Of a stretch of DNA of 64,000 nucleotides, positions 22,714 through 32,534 are shown piece by piece; within the stretch, counting starts at the first letter, position 1, and the number at the start of each line of letters is the position of its first letter. The notes beneath the pieces were generated by a model that saw only the letters and a program-made list of their open reading frames with translations, ran no database searches and had not been told where the DNA came from. Source of the DNA: Polychytrium aggregatum. Lineage: Eukaryota; Chytridiomycota; Chytridiomycetes; Polychytriales. The stretch spans positions 62,001 through 126,000 of the forward strand of contig NW_026516314.1 of assembly GCF_025602895.1 (NCBI RefSeq). Direction: 5' to 3'. A program made the position numbers and the translations under genes.

Positions 22714-25700
22714 ATGTCTTATGTCACAAAGCGATGTCCTCGCTGCCGAGGCAATGGCCGAATCCATCCCGTCGATACTACTTTTGAGTGTACGTTTTTG
22801 CCGACGTGTCCGCACTGCGTCAAATGCAACAACTGCATCAACGGCCGGATCGTCGGTGGAGGTGACAGCGATTCACCGACTCGGCCCGTCTCTGTCCGGT
22901 CGCCCTCGAGACCCGTAAGCAACTTCATCCCGACCGATTCGCCTGGCCAGGCCCCAATTGCAAGCAGCAATCCGGGCGTGGCTGCCACCAGCCCTGGTCC
23001 TGCTGCCGTGCCGGCCGAATCATCCGCAAACCCTTTGATATCGGCCCCTCCGAGCTTAAGCCTGCTGCCAGAGGCGCCCGTTCTGCTCCCGAAAGCACCA
23101 TCCAAGGACAAAACCCCGGTCGAGATCGATTTCCGGTCGGCCCTGGCTCGTAAACGCAGGGACCGTGAAAAGTCGGGCCAGTCGCAAGCAGACGACCCCA
23201 GGGCATTTCCCCACGACGAGCCGAGCCAGCTTTCGGCCTCTCCCGCACCTGCGTCGACCGATACCTCGGCCGCAGAGGCCAGCTCGTCCCGGGCCGGGTC
23301 TGTCTCTGTGTCTGAATCTCCTGGCTCGTCCTCAGCGATCCCAAGCCATGTGCGGGTCGCGATGCCACGATCGTCCTCTCGCCGGAGTATCGACGAAGGG
23401 CTATCGACCCTCAACCAGGAGCAGGAACGGCTGAATCGGTTTGTAGCTGAAGAACTGGCGACCCCGGTTCAGGCCAAATTGGCTGCCTCGCCCGGTCCCC
23501 AATGCGCCTTGCCTCCGACCGAAGCGCCTGCTGAGACTCCAACCCCGACCACAACTCGTGCGCCTGCAAGTGGCTCCGAGCCCTCGGGCCAGACGGAGCT
23601 CGTATCAGTCAAGCACGACGATGCCGAGCCCTCCAAGAGTCCCTCACAGATCGAAGCAGAGGCAGACGCTATCAAATCGCAGGCCAGCACAACCGCTCCG
23701 GCGCCTTCCATCCGATGCTCGCCAGATATGATTGCGACTGTTGAAACTGCTGATACCGCTGATACCGTCGCTATTGCCAGTGTACCAACCGCTCCGGATC
23801 AATTCATTGCCATTGCAGCGCCAGTGGTTTCGCCCAACGCTATCGCACTCGCAGACATCATGCCCCCATTCGAAATCACACCAATCGAAGTCGCTGTCAC
23901 AGTTGATGTTGTGATGGCCAGCCCTCGTCACTCAAACGCATCCAGCACCCTTGCTGCCTTGATTCCACCCTCACTGCTAGCTCGCCGACAGAGCAGCATC
24001 AAGGACCGCATCGGCGACTTGGTCATGTCGGGGCTATCGCCATCAAACATCTCACCGCCCGGTGCCCAGTCAAACACCCACTACCGCTCGATCGAGGCGC
24101 TGCATGACACAGCCCTGACCTCGAAGCACAAGTCTGTCTTTGAGGAAGTGCCGGGAGATCCACAGCTGGCCAACAAGCAGGCTGCTGAGGTGCCGGGCGC
24201 GCAGCACGATCCGAGTATCGAGAGATCAAGTGTGCATCAAGACAAACCAAGCCCCGAGAGGCCCAGCATCCACCCCGACAAGCCCATCTCGGGCCTCAAA
24301 AAGCACTTGAGTCTATCCCACATGGCCGCCTTTTCGCACGAGCCTACAGCAACGGGTGTCTCTCCCCCTGGCTCTGCAGCCTCTGCAGTCTCTGCATCGA
24401 TGCGGCGCCGGAGCGGCGAGCTGTCCTCGACCCCAGTTTCGCCAGAGGTCGGCACCGGTACCGGTACTGTCGGCGTCAAAAAGTCCACCAAAGACTTTTT
24501 AGGGTTCGGTACGCGGCACGCCAAACGGCCGGACGAATCCATGCGGCTCCGGACTGGCATGAGCACCTCTCATGGTGACATATCCAAGTTGGTGGCGTCG
24601 ACGACAAGCACCATCCCGCTGTCACCCACCCGCAGCATCTCGACGAATGCAGGAACCCCGTCAATACCTGGCCCCCAGATTACGACGATCCCCTTGGCAA
24701 CGGGCGACTCGTCTACTGCCATCGGCCTGCGCAAAGGCCGAAAGGGGCAGTATTCGACCCAGAGCATCAACTCACTCAACTCGGGCGCGGCATCGGGAGC
24801 GGCCTCGACTGCGAGCATGGCAAGTGGCCAGTCCAACGGTAGCATCAATGGTGATGCACCGGCAGGTACGTTGAGTCCAGACGCCACCGTGGACCTATCC
24901 ACGGACCTAGTCTCAGAGGAGCAAATGCGGCAGCCCTGATTCTGTGGTTGATTGTGTAGTCGATTCTGCGGTTGATTGTGTGGTTGATTGTGTGGTCAAT
25001 TCCAGCCCATGATAGATTCACACACTTTAATTTGTCCATAGTGCCGATCAAAAAGGCTTTCAAGAACTTCCGCGAGTGGCACTCGAGCTTGGTTCTTGGT
25101 AAGTGGACAATCCAGCATGTCAAATTGACTCGCTCGGCTATTGTCTAACAGCCAGTTGCCCACCACTCTGTTCCACAGACTCTGCACATCGACCAGAGCA
25201 GGTTTGTGTTGCCCGTGGCTCGTGCGTCTATCTGGATCTGCTTTGAACTATCGGGGGAGCTCGTCTGGGCTGGAGTGCATCTGTAGCATGGCTGAGTGGC
25301 AACCCCCCCCCTTGAATCAATGCGATTGACTGACCATCCACCTTTCGGAATCTTGCCCTTAGGAAGAATACACCTTTCCTGTTAATATTATGCTCAAGAC
25401 GCTGTTTGGAACAAAGACATCGCACGGTAGGTCCCAGTGGCTCAACTTCAGTACTCAAGTTTGGTCGAAAGCTCCGATTCCGCCCCGCCTTCTCGGAAAA
25501 GCAATTAAACGCATCATTAATCCGTAGATCCAGCCGATCGCATGTCCTGGGCAGCCCGATGCGTCCACACTTCTCGCCAGGCCGGACTCTGGGGCCAGCA
25601 GCAACAGGACGCCATATCACCTGGCACGGGGCTATCCGAGCTTGGTATGTTGGCGTGACGGTATATCGACGCTGCTTCCCAATAGTCAGAACTGTATGAT

Positions 25701-28060
25701 TTTCAAGGCTGACGTGCCTTTGGTCGTGATCATGATCAGATGCCAATCCGGAGGCCGAGATCCGCTATCGTGTGCTCGATATCTTCCAGGGTAAGCAGAT
25801 GAATTGAGTGCGCTAGTTAGCATCGATCATAGGCGCTGTGTAATTCTGTTGGTAGAGTTCCGAATGGAGGCAACTTTGCTCAAAGCGAAACTACTGCGCT
25901 CGTGTCTGGTTCGGTATCAAATATGCAGACGGCAAGCTCGACAAGATCAAATACGAAGAGATGGATGGGCTGCTCTATGTCAGCAGCGGCACGGCATATG
26001 CCTTGTTGGATGCGCTGATCTTTCCTCTGTCGCAAGGTACGCCGTGAATCGGTGGACATTTCCCATATCGCGAGCCATCAAACTGTTATGTCGTTGACTC
26101 GCTGCCAGTGTTCCGATCGCTGACTCATGGCGCTTTGACGACTAATCCGTGGCTCACTCGCTGGCCCACTTGTCACTGGTGACGCATTTGTCACGCTTGT
26201 TGCATCGCTCCACGCTTGCATCCAGATATGGGATATTCTGAGGTCTTTTTGGCCTCGTATCGCTTCTTCATGTCTCCTCGGACGCTACTCAACTCGCTTG
26301 TCGAATGGTACAACGTTGACCTCGACGAGGACGCAAGCTCGTCGCAGCACCAGTTCCTGAAAAAAAATCGCCGTCAAATCCAGGGACGAGTCGCCAAGAT
26401 CCTGCTTCACTGGATCAAGAAGTTCTGGCACGATTTCACCACCTCCAAGATCCTTCTGAGGGAGCTGACGATCCTTGTCGACCAGATCTCGCAGACATCC
26501 TTTGGAGATGGACAGAAGATCACACAGGCGATTCGCGAGCAGGTGCGTGCCCATACTGACCGTGACACACACATACTGGTTGGCGCATGCTATGAAGCAC
26601 ATAGCGAGCAGGTTTTATGCAGGCCTGTGTGCGATAGTCGGGCTCGCTGCGACCGATGAGGCTTCATATTTACTGATTACGTATCGATTACATGCACTGC
26701 TGTGCCCGCGGGCGCCGATCTCCACAGAGATTGGCTTGGTTCACGGCGCAGTATATCGCCCCCTTTCCGATGAAGCCCAGCGGCCCATCCAGCGGGAACA
26801 TGCCCCTGATCAGCGATTCCCAGAGCGCGCGGCAGTACATTGCCAACCTGGAGCCTGAAGACCTGGCCCTGAACCTCACTACCATCGAGCGCTTCTACTT
26901 TGGCCAAGTGACGCCGTCAGCCTATCTCCACGTACTTCACCGACCTGTTCCGCAAGCTGGCGCGGGATTGGATCCATCGCTCCGGGTCCTGGTGGATTAT
27001 ATCACCTGGTTCAGCTCCGTCTCGACGCTTGTGTCCAACTATGTGGGTCTCGAAGATGGGTCCAAGAAACGCGGCAAGGCCATCAAAAAGTTTATCAAAA
27101 CAGCAAAGGTGTGTTCTGTGATAAGGGCCACTTCCTTGGGCAATCGATCTGGTCTGTACTCGTCGCTCACCTAGTAGTCCGAACCGCGTATATAATGTCA
27201 GGAATGCAAGAAACTCCAAAACTACAACACGATCTTTGCCATCATCCATGGCCTCAAGCGCCCGTGGATCGTAAAGCTCTCGGGTGCATGGGAGTCGCTG
27301 TCGACCAAGCATCTGGATACCTTCCGGGACCTGGACTCGCTTATGGATCCAACGCGTGGATTCCACAACTACTGGCTGGAGCTTGGAAGCGCCAAGGTCC
27401 CTCTTGTGCCGTGCTTTGGTAGGTCTCTGGCGAGTTACACTGTCCACCAGACTGGCTCATTGGTCAACGGTGTCGTACTGGCTGCTGGCTATGCGCTGGC
27501 CTTCGAGCGACCATGCGCAAAAGTCCGCGCGTACGTACACTGGCAGCAATCATGTGTTGTTCCCAAAATGCCCATTGCCCCCCCCCAATACCAGACCTGC
27601 ACGAGCTGACAGATACTGCGTTCAATACCTGTTTCAAGCGCTGCATATGCACGAGCTGATCGATGCGTTCGAGGAGCACTTGACCTACGAAGAACCCCAG
27701 TCGCCTGCCGCCCCAGTAACACCGTCATCACTCGGAACCCCGGCCTCATCGATCGCGCCGGACTCGCTGACGGACGACCGCGATTTGATTCGCATCCTGA
27801 ACTTTAACAAGTTCTATGTCATGTACGAGATCATCACGGACCTCGAAATTTATCGCAACACAGCCTATCCGAAATTGACGGACTCGGATGTTGCCGGACT
27901 GGTGCTGGCATGTGTGCGCGAGCTGTCTGCGGCGGAGGTGTTTGGACCGGCTGGAGAAGACCCGACGCTGTCGGCCAGCCACAAATCAGCGCTTAAATCA
28001 GGCAGCATCAATCTGAAGGAAAAGAAGCGGGAATCGGCGACTACAGCATTTCCAAAATGA
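22714..28060 (+). CDS. Ras guanine-nucleotide exchange factor with N-terminal zinc ribbon
   Basis: The ATG at 22714 opens an exon to 24865. It encodes Cys pairs (CPRC, CPHC, CNNC) within the first 50 residues, then ~660 residues of Ser/Pro/Ala-rich disorder. Its GTACGT donor joins in phase to 25042-25098 (VPIKKAFKNFREWHSSLVL). Further exons: ~25179-25201, 25363-25426, 25740-25790, ~25850-26036 (VWFGIKYADGKLDKIKYEEM, LLDALIFPLSQ), 26226-26542 (RasGEF-N: FLASYRFFMSPRTLLNSL), 26728-27108 and 27202-27418 (catalytic CDC25 core: FIKTAKECKKLQNYNTIFAI, HGLKRPWIVKLSGAWE), then a last part to TGA at 28058 (ILNFNKFYVMYEIITDLEIY). The RasGEF promotes GDP release from Ras and so would act upstream of cAMP/MAPK signalling. 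The junction into the ~25850 exon is out of phase in my model, and the small exon after 27418 is unresolved. The transposon fragment starts two bases after the stop. Confidence 0.85.
24940..25003. repeat. 12-base tandem repeat (GGTTGATTGTGT) in RasGEF intron 1
   Basis: About five imperfect units lying between the donor at 24866 and the acceptor at 25041. Confidence 0.8.
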
Positions 28061-28445
28061 AATGGGACACCCCGTTTTTGACCAGGACAGTGTTTTTTTC
28101 TGGAATATGAATACACACCCACTCATCGCATTCATGGCCAAGCACAGCACCATCTTGATATCGAGAAACCACACTTTGTCCGGAGCTGTGCAAGCTGCCA
28201 TACGCTGTGGGATCGAGACATTAATGCCTCAAGGAACATGATTTCGGTATGTCAGTCGATCATCGCCCATGGAGATCGACCGGGTATATTCAAGACTGTG
28301 CTCCCGAAACCAACCAAAACCACTCGATTGCCAACCAAGACGGGAAACAATCTCACGGCCTGCCCGCTGGGGCCTACAGTCAGTCAGCGGGTTTCAGACA
28401 TCTGAAGCCAGGAAGTGACTGTCCCGTTTCTTTCTGGACCGACTG
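28061..28445 (+). mobile_element. Truncated TnpB/Fanzor-like element, 3' end
   Basis: The frame from about 28080 to TGA at 28403 reads FFLEYEYTPTHRIHGQ, then CASCHTLWDRDINASRNMIS, then GIFKTVLPKPTKTTRLP. CxxC followed by W-DRDINAxRNM is the zinc ribbon and last RuvC motif of TnpB (IS605 OrfB) and its eukaryotic relatives, the Fanzor proteins. The N-terminal nuclease body is missing and no ATG fits, so this copy is dead. The left boundary (ATGGGACACCCCGTTTTTGA) and right end (ACTGTCCCGTTTCTTTCTGG, 28419-28438) recur in the other fragments. It begins immediately after the RasGEF stop codon and so may supply that gene's 3' UTR. Confidence 0.7.
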
Positions 28446-29169
28446 TACCAAGTCATGATGGACAACGCCGACCAGCTCTGCAGCCGGAGTTGGACGTCCT
28501 GCCCTCCCCCTGTCGAGCCTGTCTCAATACAAAGAGCACTTTTAGCACGAGCAAAAAACATCCGCCTGAAGCGTTGCGGCAATGCTGCCATCGCCATTCG
28601 GGACAATGCGCCGTGTGGGAACCGCTCGCTTTCGTCTTGAGCGAGATTGGGCTTTGTTGTGTCTTGGTCACGTGGATGCTCTTCGCAGGAAGCGATTTTC
28701 TTGCTGGGCGATGTCCATCCACTGCAATCTGCCCTCTGTCGAGTGCAACGACGCCATGTCCATCAGGTAGGCTCCGCAAGCTCTTTTGTTCATGCATTGG
28801 TGGACAGGAATGCTTCTCCGATAAGGCCACTGGCACTGACGATGGCAACGCTGGCGCTGCGGATCACCCAGAGACTTCATCGATCACCGGAAAAAGTCGG
28901 GCCTATCATGGTGGGTAGATCCGAGCGGATATGCTCATTTGATGCTGCAAGAGGGTGGGGCTGCATCGGTCAACATGAGCTCAGTCTGACCAGGTGCTGC
29001 TCATGTCGCCGAGGGATTGTTGGACTTGGAAGGGCGCTCGTATCGGCCGGTGCTGACCCGGATCGAGCCCGCTGCGGATTATCGAACTGATTCGATTGGA
29101 AATCTGATTTTGCGCCCTCTCTGCTCTCCCACCCATCGTCTGCTATGGACGCTCGATCCAAATCGGCAG
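28446..29169 (+). other. Unresolved, probably 5' exons of the Lys/Ser-rich gene
   Basis: Scattered coding-like stretches are present, e.g. AAHVAEGLLDLEGRSYRPVL (about 28997-29056), but no consistent ATG-exon chain or domain could be fixed. The gene at 29170-29960 needs upstream exons, and this is the only room for them. Confidence 0.3.
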
Positions 29170-29960
29170 GGACGACTTCAATGCCATCCGAGCCAAGAAG
29201 GATGACAGCGACTTCAATGAAGACCAGATGATAAAGGTGAGTGTTTGGCCGGCGAGGTGATACTGGGCCGCTGGCCTGAATCGTTGGATATCACGATAGA
29301 TCTCTCTCGTGACACTATCGAGCGGTTTGAACGGCCCTGTTGCCGGACTGTCGTACTGAGGCTCCTGCCGATCCATAGTATCGAAAGAAACTGGACCAGG
29401 AACGGCAGGCCAAGCTGGACTCGCGGGCCAAGGAGAAGAAAGAAAAGTCCAAGAAGAGCAAGAAGAAGAAGGACAAGGACAGGGACCAGAAGAAGAAAAA
29501 ATCCAGTAGCAGCAGCAGCACCAAGAAGCGAAAGAAGCACGACAGTAGCGACGACTCGAGCGACGACTCGAGCGATGACGAGCGCCGCGAGCGACGGCAT
29601 GGCAGCTCGGATTCGGACGATGAGCCCCGCAGACGAAAGCAGCGAGAGGCCGCTGACGACTCGGACGAGCACCAGAGACGCAGAGATGCTGTCGAGTCTG
29701 CTGATCGCCGCGATCGTCGAGAGCACAACGACGAGCAGAGCCACAGGAGCCCCAGGGACGACGGTGCTGGCACTGAAGCAGGGCGGTCTCGACACAGTCA
29801 TGATGAGCACCGCCGTCACGACGACCACGACCGTCGTCAACATCACGGGCACGACGGACAACATGGCGATCGCCATGACAAAAGCGAACCGTCCAGGCGC
29901 GATGACCCGATAGACAAGAGCCACTCGAGCCGAAAGAACTCCCCGAACGATCGTCAATAG
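29170..29960 (+). CDS. Lys/Ser/Asp-rich nuclear-type protein (C-terminal part)
   Basis: Two exons are clear: ~29170-29236 (DDFNAIRAKKDDSDFNEDQ) and 29379-29960 (TAG), joined in phase at GTGAGT...ATAG. The second encodes a coiled Lys/Glu helix (KKLDQERQAKLDSRAKEKK), then poly-Lys, a poly-Ser run, KKRKKHD, and a long Arg/Asp/His/Ser mixed-charge tail. Such low-complexity RS/KD tails are usual in splicing and chromatin proteins, so a nuclear, RNA-related role is likely, but no family is identified. The N-terminus is not resolved. Confidence 0.6.
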
Positions 29961-30686
29961 CAAGCGCGGTCGTATATCTCCAGCCGAGCGACCCCATCTC
30001 TGGCGCAGCTGGCGCTCCGGATACGAATGAAGCTGTTGCCAGTCTGCACACTGGTCCGCTGCTGGCACAGCAGTTTGGTGGTGTTCTGCACCTTGGCCTA
30101 CCAAGTCTGTGCCAACGGTGCCGACGGACATGGCGCTGCCGATTCAAAGCGTGAAGCATCTTCGTGTCGCTGCAGCGACGACAGACCCACAGCCTGGGGC
30201 AAGGCCGGATCAGAGTGCACTATCACGCTACTCTCGGTCCCTGAGAACCCGCACCGTTGTCGCTGGGGTTCGTGCACACTTTCTGGGGCGGGTCAGGCCT
30301 CCTCAATATATTGATAATCCATCAGTGGGCATTATCGAATAGCGGCTTCATGGACTCGTCATCGCATGTGCCAGCTGGCGCAAGGCATCGTCTATGTCGC
30401 CATAAGCATCGCTCCGAGGCGCCGCAGTCCGAGTGCTGATCGCTGTGGCTGTTCACACAAGCACAAGCGGCGGGAGCATGTTTCCAGAAACCCAATGCTC
30501 TGCAAACTTCTCAGGATGGTAGAGATGACACTCGAGGGTACCCAGAGAGCCAGAGACATGGTGACGATGTACCAAGGAGGATTTGTATTGCAACATCCGA
30601 CCATCACGCAGACAAATGCTCCTTGATTGCAACTCGCAGATTGTAATGGTGTCGGGGATGCAAGTGGCAGGTTCGCACCGGATGCA
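29961..30686. other. Intergenic between convergent genes
   Basis: Separates the 3' ends of the Lys/Ser-rich gene (+) and the proteasome gene (-). No gene, repeat or element was seen. Confidence 0.5.
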
Positions 30687-32003
30687 TTAGCCCTCCCAGA
30701 AGGTGGGCAGCTGGTTTCCAGGGACAAAAATGCGCTCGACCCCTCCCTCGGTTATTACCGCCAAGCGAATACAGCCACCGGACGAGCCATCTCTTGACAT
30801 TGCCAGCGCGATCGCTAGTGCCGTCGGTTGAGCCCAGAAACAAGCAGAGACGTCATCGGCGATGCATCCGTCGACAATGACGAGGAGTGGGTGTCAGAAT
30901 CAGATTGTGCTCGCACAGCGGGTATACAGGGGCTCTGCTTCTGGAATGCGGCTCAAGCCGAGTCCACAGACCATGCGCTCGACACACCAAAGTGCACCGG
31001 AAACAGAGGTGCACTGTCTGGCTTATCAAAGCAACTTCGATCTCGCATATGGGCTTACCGCTCTTGGTGAACTCGATGGCCTCTTCCCGGGTGAAGCCGT
31101 CTCGGTAGTGGGCATCGCAGTAGCCATAGATGTAGGTCGAGCCCGATCCACCAATCGCAAAGGGGCCCTTGTGCAGCGAGCCGCCCAGCGGAATCGAGTA
31201 GACGCTTGGCCCGTCATGCTTGTCCCAGCCGCCGACGATGATTCCAGCAGAAAGACTGTCCTTGTTTTGATAGACAATGTCCTTGAATAGTCTGGCGGCC
31301 GTCTCGACACGAGGGGCCTCGCCGTGCTGGACACTGGGTCAATCAAGTCCGAGAGGGGTCGATGAGCTGGGCTGGCTGGCCATTTTTGCACCCACCACCG
31401 TTCAGCCTGTGACTCGGCTGATCCTGGCGACCAGCCCAGCGAGCATAAATATCCGAGCGACGTACGTGTAAATTTGAAGGTAGTAGTGGATGATGTCGGC
31501 GATGGCTTGGGTGTCGGCTGCACTTCCACTGCGGCAACAGAAGATGCGATCGTGGATTGGTGTCAACTTGTCGGTGACTCTGTTTGCTACAAGGCCATGG
31601 AATGGGGGATACGGGTGAGTCGGAGCTCTCGGCTGCAGCGACGATCGGATCTGCACAGCCCTCGCCCAACGATTCGAAGCCAACGGCTCGGCGCAAGCAG
31701 AAAGGACCAGCTCGGTCGATGCCGGTGCGGTGCCTACCGATATAGGAGCCCATCGTGGTTCTCGAGTCAGCGCCAACAATGACACCGTCTTTGTACTGGA
31801 CCGCCATGATGGTGGTCTTGAATAATCGGCACAGGACAGGTTAGGTCAGCGCGAGCTCGGCGATATCTTTGGGCTGGCGGATCAACAGCCAGGCGATGTG
31901 CGCCTGCAAAATGAGCGACTGCTTTGGTTCACGATGCTGAGGAACACGGGGCGCGGGACACACTTACTCCCAGGTTCATCTCTCCGGGCTTCAAACGCTC
32001 CAT
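30687..32003 (-). CDS. PRE3: Proteasome subunit beta-1 (caspase-like active subunit)
   Basis: Five exons fit exactly: 31968-32003, 31738-31816, 31466-31586, 31059-31333, 30687-30814; 212 residues. Exon 1 encodes the 12-residue propeptide [12 protein letters not shown]. Exon 2 starts with the catalytic Thr1 ([19 protein letters not shown]), so the autocleavage site falls at the intron. Asp17 (GADSR) and Lys33 (VTDKLTPI) of the catalytic triad are present, followed by [31 protein letters not shown] and [14 protein letters not shown]. The beta-1 type (Pre3/PSMB6) is chosen over beta-2 and beta-5 by these signatures. It works in the 20S core, cleaving after acidic residues. The propeptide is shorter than the usual 19 or more residues, as far as the ATG at 32003 shows. 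Confidence 0.95.
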
Positions 32004-32534
32004 CTTGATCTCGCTTGCTGGTAGGGTGCGGTGTCGGTGTCGGTGTTGAGCCGGTGTTGAGTCGGTGTTGAGCCGGTGTTGAGTCGGTGTTGATGCGCAA
32101 GACAGAGGCCGTTCGATGATCAGGCAGCCAGGACGCATCTGGCCACGTCCGCGAGCGAGCCAGGGTCGCAAACGTGGGTGCACGTGACTCGACCCATGCT
32201 GTGGCGCTGCTCCGGCCAGGTGTGGCGATGCGCCCTGTGGTTGTGGGCAGAGCCAGAGCGCCCTGTGGTTGTGGCAAGGGCAGAGCGCCCATCGAAACAG
32301 CAAGCATGTTCAATGAGCTACTGAGACCCGATTTCGATTTTATTTGAGCAAATGGGGGGCCATGTTCGGTCAACTTTGTCATGTTGAACAGCGCGCCAAA
32401 GGAGGTGAAGCTAAGGGTGCTGTGAGATCAGGTCCATTGGCGAGCCGAGATAGCAAACGGCAGTCTCAGTGTCCAGGACTACAAAGCTCGCTGTGATCGA
32501 ATACAATGAGCCTCTGGATGGTCTGTACTTGCAA
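32004..32534. other. Intergenic: proteasome beta-1 promoter and GPCR 3' flank
   Basis: Holds a 12-base minisatellite (32030-32093) about 30 bases upstream of the PRE3 ATG and a 28-30 base direct repeat (GCGCCCTGTGGTTGTGG) at about 32230-32290. No gene was seen. Confidence 0.55.
32030..32093. repeat. 12-base tandem repeat (CGGTGTTGAGTC) in the PRE3 promoter
   Basis: About five units; lies just upstream of the PRE3 start codon on the minus strand. Confidence 0.85.

Noticed and set aside
29143-30159. Long minus-strand open frame opposite the Lys/Ser-rich gene (338 codons)
   Set aside because: It is the mirror of a codon-biased repetitive gene on the plus strand and yields Ser/Arg/Leu-rich peptide without domains.
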